Source: Gymnogyps californianus (taxonomy: Eukaryota > Chordata > Aves > Accipitriformes > Cathartidae). Taken from it: a stretch of 64,000 nt of DNA. Below the pieces are notes generated by a model. The model saw only the letters and a list, made by a program, of their open reading frames with translations. It did no database searches and was not told the DNA's origin. Shown here one piece after another: positions 57,681-64,000 of this stretch (positions are counted from its first letter, which is position 1; each line of letters starts with the position of its first letter). A program made the position numbers and the translations under genes. The stretch lies in assembly GCF_018139145.2 (NCBI RefSeq), contig NC_059481.1, forward strand, positions 2,344,368 to 2,408,367. The letters are read 5' to 3'.

Positions 57681-58373
57681 GGCTCAGGTTGGCTGGCCAG
57701 GGTGGGTGGAAGTCCAAGGCAGAGGAGGATTCGCCCCAGTGAGCCTGAGAAAGGTTACCTGGATTATATTTCTAATAAAAACATCAGGCTGCTAACATCT
57801 GAACAGGTTTGCATCCCATGGACCACCAAGAGCAAGGACAGGGTGGTCAGGACTCTTAAATATTTGGAGAAGTGGCGAGGGAAAGCTGAGGGAAGCCTTA
57901 CCTAGGCAGAAGGAGAAGCTGCATCGCCTCTGGACAGCCAGGATGCTCCCAGGGTGGTGGCTCATGTACTCATGCGATCTTGGAGGAGCTGGCTTGAGGC
58001 TAGAAGCTAGAGAAGCCAGGAAAGCCCAAACTGGAGGTTTGGCCTTCTCCTCCTTAAATAGGCAATGCCTCTGACCAGCATGGTGAGGAGGGCTCCTCCC
58101 TCAGACACCAGTTGGAGATTAATGGTGTAAATCAGCAAACCCTCATTGACCACAGTGGTGATCCAGTGATTCCTCCAGCTGGGAGGCTGCCCTCGTTTAT
58201 ACCAGTGGGAGACATGTCCCCAGAGCTGCGATGGTCAACACCAGCTGTGGACCTGGCCCCCAGCTCAGCTTCTACTTGTCACGTGTTTAGGAGTGTGCTG
58301 AAACTTAGGGTGCCTGCGGCTGAGGCAGGTGTGGTGTGAGAAGGAGAGGTTGACAGGTCCAGGGTCTGCCCTT

Positions 58374-58535
58374 CAATCCATCCATCCATCCATCCGTCCA
58401 TCCATCCACGCACCTATCCACCCATTTTTCCATCCATTCACCCACCCATCCACCCATCTATCCATCCATCCATCCACACATCCATCCACACATCTATCCA
58501 CCCATTTTTCCATCCATCCTTGCCTCCATCCTCCA
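58374..58535. repeat. (CCAT)n microsatellite
   Basis: Imperfect tandem ccat/ccac tetranucleotides. The Ile/His/Pro/Ser-rich frame across it is an artefact. Confidence 0.95.
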
Positions 58536-58539
58536 CCAT

Positions 58540-60050
58540 CCTGTCTTGGAGCTCTCATCTGAGGGGATTGAAGAGCCACCACAGAGCACTGTTGTTACTC
58601 CCTGTGCTCAGCCCGTGGGAAACTGAGGCACAAGTGGTGACACGAACCCCACACGTCGTGTCTGCTGGGGAGGCATGAATGGGGAGGTGGATGGATGGTG
58701 TAACCTGTGCCATGCCGCTTCATGCTCCAATGCCCTCCCAAGTGTCTAGGTTAGGGTTTGGCCCTCAGGAGGGTGAGGAGGGATGTGTTATCCATCCTGT
58801 CACATGTGCCTCATGCCCTGACCCATTTCTAGCACAACACGGTGCCTCCAATGCTCCTGAAATGCTGCCACCATATCTAGGACACTTGGGTTTCTTCCTC
58901 TTGCATGATGAATGAGGGCATCTTGGGACGAGCTCAGTGTAGTGCGGTGGATAGCAGCCAAGCCAGAAGACAAGCATCCGCTCCGTGTTGGCCACGTCCT
59001 TGGGGCATTTTAACCTACTTCCATGCTCCTCAAAGCAAGTTTGCAGCTCCCTGTGTCTCCCACCTGAGCTCTGCAGCCCAAGTCACAGCCATGGGTCAAC
59101 ACCAGCAAGGGCTGACCTGTGGTCCTGCAGCCCCACGGCAGCATGGGGAGCCTGGGAGGTGCAATAATTTGACACGCAGCAGCGAGGGGTGAGGAGCAGT
59201 GTGGGTACGTATCTGGCCTGCTTGGAGATGCTGAGCCCCCAAGGTGCTGCCCCGTTGACCACAGGACTCCCTGCCGTGGGGCTCGGGAGAGGCTGACAGC
59301 CCGTGGGCGTTCAGAGAGTGAGCAAAACAGGGAAAAAAAAAGCCTATAAACCACAACTCCAAATGTCTGATGCTGTAATTCCCCGAGCTGCAAATTGCTA
59401 GTGCTTGGGAGAGTGTCACGGTAAGGGTGAGGGCATGCTTGAGTGATCAGCCAGCCGCAGGGATGGGAAGGGAGTGAGTCATGGCTCAGCCCTGAAGATG
59501 CTGAGAGCATCTTCGAACTCCGCTCCAGCAGGGAGGGAGACATGGAAGCGCTGCCCTGTAGATGTCTGCGCTGGATTTGAAGCGATGCCTCCCTCCTGCT
59601 TGACCCTTCTGCAGACCCCTGCAGCTCCCCAAAGTGAGGTGGCCTTGTTCATTGGCTCGGGGCAGTCCCCTGGACCATGCCCAGGGCTTTTCTGGGGGAT
59701 GTCAGTTGGGTTGGGCCAAATCTGTGCCAGGGAGCGCGGTGACAGGCGCGGTGTAGGTGGCCGCGGTGTAGGTGGCCACGGTGCAGCACTCCGACAGTTG
59801 TTGGTTCACTTGCATGGAAACAAGGCGTTTTTGGTGGCCGCACATCACCCAAGCACTTCGCCCACCCTGTGGGTGTCAGCCGCCCTCCAGCCCTCAGATC
59901 GCAGGGCTGAAGGGAAACTGAGGCACGTTTGAGGCCAACCACTTTGGCTGAGGCGGTCCCTTGGGCACCAGGCGTCAGACTGGGAGGCTTTGGACACGGC
60001 TCCTGGGAGGGTGGAGGTGCCTGGAGCCGGCATCGAGGATCAAACCTGGC
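58540..60050. other. Intergenic DNA, PML-B to ISLR2
   Basis: No gene recognised. A small duplication gtgtaggtggccgcg occurs at about 59751-59775. Confidence 0.45.
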
Positions 60051-60059
60051 ATTTTGCTG

Positions 60060-61655
60060 TCAAGCAGCTTCCCCTCTCTGCCCCTCCAGCCATCACCCCC
60101 TCTCCGCTCCCCCCCGCTCCCGCTCCTCGTCCTTGGCAAGAACACGCCCATCCCGGTGGCCTCGGGGCGGGGATGTGGAACCGGGCTCCCCCCGAGGGAG
60201 AGGTGACCGGGCTTTTGCTCTGCCTGCGAGCAAGCAGGGAGGTGGCGAGACATCCCCCCCCCCCAAGACACCCCGGGGGTCCCCACCCCCGGAGCCCCCC
60301 GGGATGTACCCAGCCCCTGCGGGGCGGGGCGGGGGGGGGGGGCGGTTAGCCGCAGGGCCGGGCCGCAGCTCTAGGCGGGGCCGCTGGCTGTTGCGACAGA
60401 GCCGGGTTGGGGACACCGGGGGGACCGGGCTGACCCACCCGAGCCCGTGCGGAGCTCGCCCCGGTCCCCCCTCGGCAGAGCTCCCGGGCGGCGGCGATGG
60501 AGGGATGCGGGGGGGGGGGGGCATGGCGAGAGGCAGGAATCGATCCCGCTCACAAAATCAATGGTTTCTCGGGTTTCTCATGGCGGGGGGAGAGGCGAGG
60601 GGCAGGGTAGGGGGGGGGGGGTGTGTGCGGGGGGAGAACAGACCCCTACGTCGAGGAGAAACTGCGGAGGGGCGAGGGGGGTCCCCGTTACCGCGCCTTT
60701 CCAAGGGGTTGAAACCTTCAGAAGGAAGATGAGGGAGAACGGTCCCGTCCCGGGAACCCCCCGGCAGCCCCCTGGCCCCCCCCCCCCCCCCCCCCCGCAC
60801 CTCCTTCCCCCTCCGCTCAAATGCTGAAAAGCTCTTTGCCTTCAATTAGCGCCCTGCCGAAGGGATCCACGCGCGACGGGACGGGCTGGGGCGGCGGCAC
60901 ACGCCGCACATCGCCCGCAGAAATACCGCATCGACCGGGCGGGGGGGCGGGGGGGGGGGGAAGCTACCGGGAGGGCTGGGCTGGGTCCCGAGCCCCGGTT
61001 CCCCGTCCACAAGCGCTTCCCAAAGGGCTGCGGCCCCGCGATGTCCCGGGAGGACGGGGGTAGCCGTGTCCCGTATGTGCCCCGACGGCATCCCGGTCCC
61101 TCCTGGCGGGGGGGGGGGGGGGGGGGGCGGGACCGGAGCAGGCAACCGGGAGGGAAAGCGGCGAGCAGATTATGGCTGCTGCTAAGTGCGTGTGAGTTGT
61201 ACTCGTTGCTCTGCGGGAGGGCGTTTATTATGGGTATTTTATTTTTTTTTGGGGGGGGGTGGGTGCCGTGCCCGCCCCGGGAAGCAGCCGGCTCCGTCCC
61301 CGCCGGAGGCTGGCGAGCGGCGGCGGTGGGTGGGTGGTGGGATGGGAAAGGGGTGGCGAGGAGGGAGGGGGGCGGCCGTGCGGAGGGGGAGGCTGGCAGA
61401 AATGCTAATTCCTCCCTTCGCTCTCGCCTCGGCAGCCCAGTGCCCGTACGGCCCCGCTCCGGCTCGCAGCTCAGCCCGGAGAGGTGCGGGGATCCGGGTG
61501 GTGGGTCCCCCACCTCCTCGCCGCGCCCCTCACCGTCGTGTCCGGGCTGGCGGAGGCTCCTCCGTACCACGGAGACGGGGTTCGGGAGGAGGATGCGGAG
61601 GACCGGTAACGACGAGGAGAAGGGCTGCGTGTTGCTTAACGCCACTTAGGAGCGG
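60060..61655 (+). promoter_or_regulatory. ISLR2: CpG island and probable 5' noncoding exon of ISLR2
   Basis: G+C- and CpG-rich DNA interrupted by long C and G runs. Near its end, gccacttaggagcgg|gtaaggtgcggg gives a strong donor at 61656, and ccttggcag at 62189-62197 gives an acceptor 6 bases before the ISLR2 ATG. A noncoding first exon ending at 61655 spliced to 62198 is the simplest reading; its start is not determinable. Confidence 0.45.
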
Positions 61656-61679
61656 GTAAGGTGCGGGGTCACCCCCGGT

Positions 61680-62075
61680 GCGGCGAGGCGGGGGCGGGGG
61701 GGGGGGGGGGGGGGGGGGGGGGAGACAGGGGCGAAGGGGGGGGTCGGGGAGAGAGGAAAATAGGGAAGGAGAGAAGTAGGGAGAGACGGAGAAGGGAGGG
61801 AGAAAAGTGGGGAGAGGAAGAGAGAAAAGGTTGGAAGGAGAAAGAAAGAAAGAAGGAAAGCAAAAGAAATAATAGAAAAAGGAGAAATTAAAGCAGAGAA
61901 GAAAGAAAACGAGATTTAATTTGGTTTTTTTGGGGGGGGGGAGCGCGAACAAGACAAGAAAAAGAGAGTGAGAAGGGTGGGAAGAGCCAGAGGGGAAAGG
62001 GAGGAAAACGGGGGAGAAGGGAAGGGGGAAGAGGGGATGAGAAGGAGCGAGGGGCGAGGGGGCGGCAGCCGGGGG
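61680..62075. repeat. Poly-G and GA-rich tract in ISLR2 5' intron
   Basis: A G run at about 61699-61721 followed by gagagaaaa/gaaggaaag text to about 62075. Low complexity with no coding evidence. Confidence 0.8.
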
Positions 62076-62203
62076 GAGCCGGGCACAGACAATGGGGCGC
62101 AGCCCCGCCGCTGCCTCTCACCGAGCGGGGACCGGGGCCGGGAGCGGGGCGGGGAGAGGGGGCGGGAGCCCTGAGAGCCCCCTGTGTGCCTTGGCAGGGG
62201 GAG

Positions 62204-64000
62204 ATGGCCCCGCTGCTGTCCCTGTGGCTGGTGGCCCTGCTCGGCCTGGCCCGGGCGTGCCCCGAACCCTGCGCTTGCGTGGACAAGTACGCCCACCAGT
62301 TCGCCGACTGCGCCTACAAGGATCTTCAAGTGGTGCCCACAGGGTTGCCCTCCAACGTGACCACCCTCAGCCTCTCGGCCAACAAGATCACCTCGCTGCA
62401 GCGGCGTTCCTTCGTGGAGGTGACCCAGGTCACCTCCCTCTGGTTGGCACACAACGAGATCCGCTCCATCGAGCCCGGTACCTTCGCCATCCTCGTGCAG
62501 CTGAAAAACCTCGACATCAGCCACAACCAGATCGTGGACTTCCCCTGGCAGGATCTCTACAACCTCAGCGCTCTCCAGCTGCTCAAGATGAACAATAACC
62601 ACATGGCTCTGGTGCCTCAGGGGGCTTTCCACACCCTGAAGGACCTCCGGTCCCTACGCATCAACAACAACAAGTTCACCACCCTTGCAGAGGGTATCTT
62701 CGACTCGCTTAGTTCCCTCTCCCACCTGCAGATCTACAACAACCCCTTTGAGTGCTCCTGCAAGCTCCAGTGGTTGAAGAAGTGGATGGACAGCACGCTT
62801 ATCTCAATCCCTGAGAAGGACTCCATCACTTGTGCCCTCCCGGAGCAGCTCCGAGGAGTGCCGGTGGGGAAGATCCCGGACGTGCAGTGCACCTCGCCTA
62901 CCGTGCAGCTCACCTATTACCCCAACCTGGACACCACGGAGCTCTTTGACGGCTTCACCCTGACGCTGCACTGTGCCGTGACGGGCGCCCCACCGCCCGA
63001 AGTGAGCTGGAAGATCCGCACCTCCAGCCAAACCCTGGAGCTCAACGGGAACCCAAAGGAGAGCACTGGGAAGGACCTCCCCAACCAGGACCCCGAGCGC
63101 TTCTTGGTCTTCAAGAACGGCACGTTGGTGATTCCCCACCTGAGCAAGAGGGAAGAAGGCACCTACACCTGCCTGGCCACCAATGAAATGGGGAGCAACC
63201 AGACCTCGGTCAACGTGGCTGTGGCGGGCACCCAGAAATACCCGCTGCAGCCCGGGAGGGACCCGCTGGGGGGTAAAGCACAGCCAGGTGACAAGAAGCC
63301 TGGGGCCAAGGGAGCAAAGAACAGTGTGCTCATGCCAGATGAGAGGAACAAACCCCTCGGTCCCACCCGGCAGAGCCAACCATCCTCGGCAGCTGGGACA
63401 GAGTCGACGGGAAACGGGCAAGTCCCTTTCCAGCTTCCACCCTTTGAGAAGAAGTGTGGCTCCACACAAACCAGCAAGTACATTTCCAACCACGCCTTCA
63501 ACCAGAGCGGCGACTTCAAGCAGCACACGTTTGACCTGGGGGTGATCGCTTTAGATGTGTCGGAGCGCGATGCCCGGGTGCAGCTCACCCCCACCTACAC
63601 GCAGCCCGAGAAGGTCCACCTCAGGATGCTCTACCTGTGCCAGGAGAGCAGCCAGGGCCACGCCTTGGTCCAGTGGTCCAAGATTGAGGAAGGGGTGAAC
63701 TCGTACTGGTTCCAGGGCTTGAACCCCGGCACCAACTACTCCGTGTGTCTCACCTACCTGGGGGAGGACTGCCAGGTCCAAGTGGTCTTCACCACCAAAA
63801 AAGAGATCCCCTCGCTCATCATCATCGTGGTCGTGAGCATCTTCTTGCTGGTGCTGGCCACCTTACCCCTGATGGGGGCCACCTGGTGCCACCTCCTCTC
63901 CAAGTACCAAGGGAAGACCTACAAGCTCATCATGAAGGCCCAGAACCCGGACCAGATGGAGAAGCACATGGCCACTGACTTCGACCCCCGCGCCTCCTAC
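62204..64000 (+). CDS. ISLR2: ISLR2 (LINX), LRR and Ig transmembrane protein, 5' 599 codons
   Basis: Neuronal cell-surface protein involved in axon extension and guidance. The ATG at 62204 starts a signal peptide (MAPLLSLWLVALLGLARA) and follows directly after an acceptor, as expected for a gene with a single coding exon. Order: LRR N-cap CPEPCACVDKYAHQFADC; about five leucine-rich repeats (residues 50-175, e.g. LWLAHNEIRSIEPGTF); LRR C-cap from NPFECSC; an Ig C2 domain (cysteines in LHCAVTG and YTCLATN, about 230-340); a linker; a fibronectin-like segment with cysteines; a transmembrane helix at about 545-568 (IIIVVVSIFLLVLATLPL); then the cytoplasmic tail. ISLR, the short paralogue, lacks the transmembrane part, so ISLR2 is chosen. 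The frame is open to the window edge; about 745 residues are expected, so roughly the last fifth is missing. Confidence 0.95.
   Translation, partial: MAPLLSLWLVALLGLARACPEPCACVDKYAHQFADCAYKDLQVVPTGLPSNVTTLSLSANKITSLQRRSFVEVTQVTSLWLAHNEIRSIEPGTFAILVQLKNLDISHNQIVDFPWQDLYNLSALQLLKMNNNHMALVPQGAFHTLKDLRSLRINNNKFTTLAEGIFDSLSSLSHLQIYNNPFECSCKLQWLKKWMDSTLISIPEKDSITCALPEQLRGVPVGKIPDVQCTSPTVQLTYYPNLDTTELFDGFTLTLHCAVTGAPPPEVSWKIRTSSQTLELNGNPKESTGKDLPNQDPERFLVFKNGTLVIPHLSKREEGTYTCLATNEMGSNQTSVNVAVAGTQKYPLQPGRDPLGGKAQPGDKKPGAKGAKNSVLMPDERNKPLGPTRQSQPSSAAGTESTGNGQVPFQLPPFEKKCGSTQTSKYISNHAFNQSGDFKQHTFDLGVIALDVSERDARVQLTPTYTQPEKVHLRMLYLCQESSQGHALVQWSKIEEGVNSYWFQGLNPGTNYSVCLTYLGEDCQVQVVFTTKKEIPSLIIIVVVSIFLLVLATLPLMGATWCHLLSKYQGKTYKLIMKAQNPDQMEKHMATDFDPRASY

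Noticed and set aside
58374..58535. CRISPR-like spaced repeat
   Set aside because: Simple tetranucleotide repeat in an avian nuclear genome; no spacers.
58329..58582. Small Ile/His/Pro/Ser frame
   Set aside because: Translation of the (CCAT)n microsatellite.
61530..62286. Minus-strand Phe/Ser/Pro-rich frames before ISLR2
   Set aside because: GA-rich low-complexity tract read on the other strand, overlapping the ISLR2 5' region.

Overview
The window is vertebrate, almost certainly avian, DNA: split genes with GT-AG introns, GC-rich microchromosome-like composition, and the gene set LOXL1 - ZP3 - PML - STOML1 - PML - ISLR2, which matches the human 15q24 LOXL1-STOML1-PML-ISLR2 block plus a ZP3 locus. 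A solo LTR at 46966-47518 resembles, from memory, one common in neoavian birds. No gene is prokaryotic and no operons are expected.

Layout. 1-4368: the 3' part of LOXL1 (+), exons 2-7, with two large purine-rich repeat tracts in its introns. 4078-15593: an approximately 11.5 kb inverted repeat (two arms about 98-99% alike in the stretches compared by eye, about 0.2 kb spacer) that begins inside the last LOXL1 intron, so the terminal LOXL1 exon and 3'UTR exist twice, the second copy inverted and orphaned. Each arm holds CpG-rich blocks, AT-rich hairpins and a minisatellite array full of AATAAA motifs that face outward from a CCAAT-rich centre. 16346-26520: two tandem ZP3-family egg-coat genes (-), ZP3 itself and a paralogue. 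28474-29787: a likely retroviral LTR relic. 30270-39773: a complete PML (TRIM19) gene (-), here PML-A. 41769-45989: STOML1 (-). 47876-55909: a second complete PML gene (+), PML-B, in inverted orientation. 55910-62203: intergenic DNA with AT-rich enhancer-like islands and the CpG island of ISLR2. 62204-64000: the first 599 codons of ISLR2 (+).

Main observations. (1) The large palindrome and its symmetrical promoter-like centre with outward poly(A)-signal arrays. (2) The two PML genes share one 578-bp exon at about 99% nucleotide identity while neighbouring introns and the 3' exons are unalike, which indicates recent gene conversion between inverted copies. (3) PML-A has a 290-codon alternative last exon of unknown family, in the correct splice phase and with a SUMO-interaction-like motif. 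(4) Three separate one-base contractions in short homopolymers break ZP3 exon 7 and STOML1 exons 6 and 7; everything else in those genes is intact, so consensus errors are the first explanation. (5) Both PML genes keep an interferon-response-like element near the start codon.

Exon boundaries were set by hand from splice motifs, reading phase and family exon lengths. Identities are by-eye comparisons, not computed alignments.
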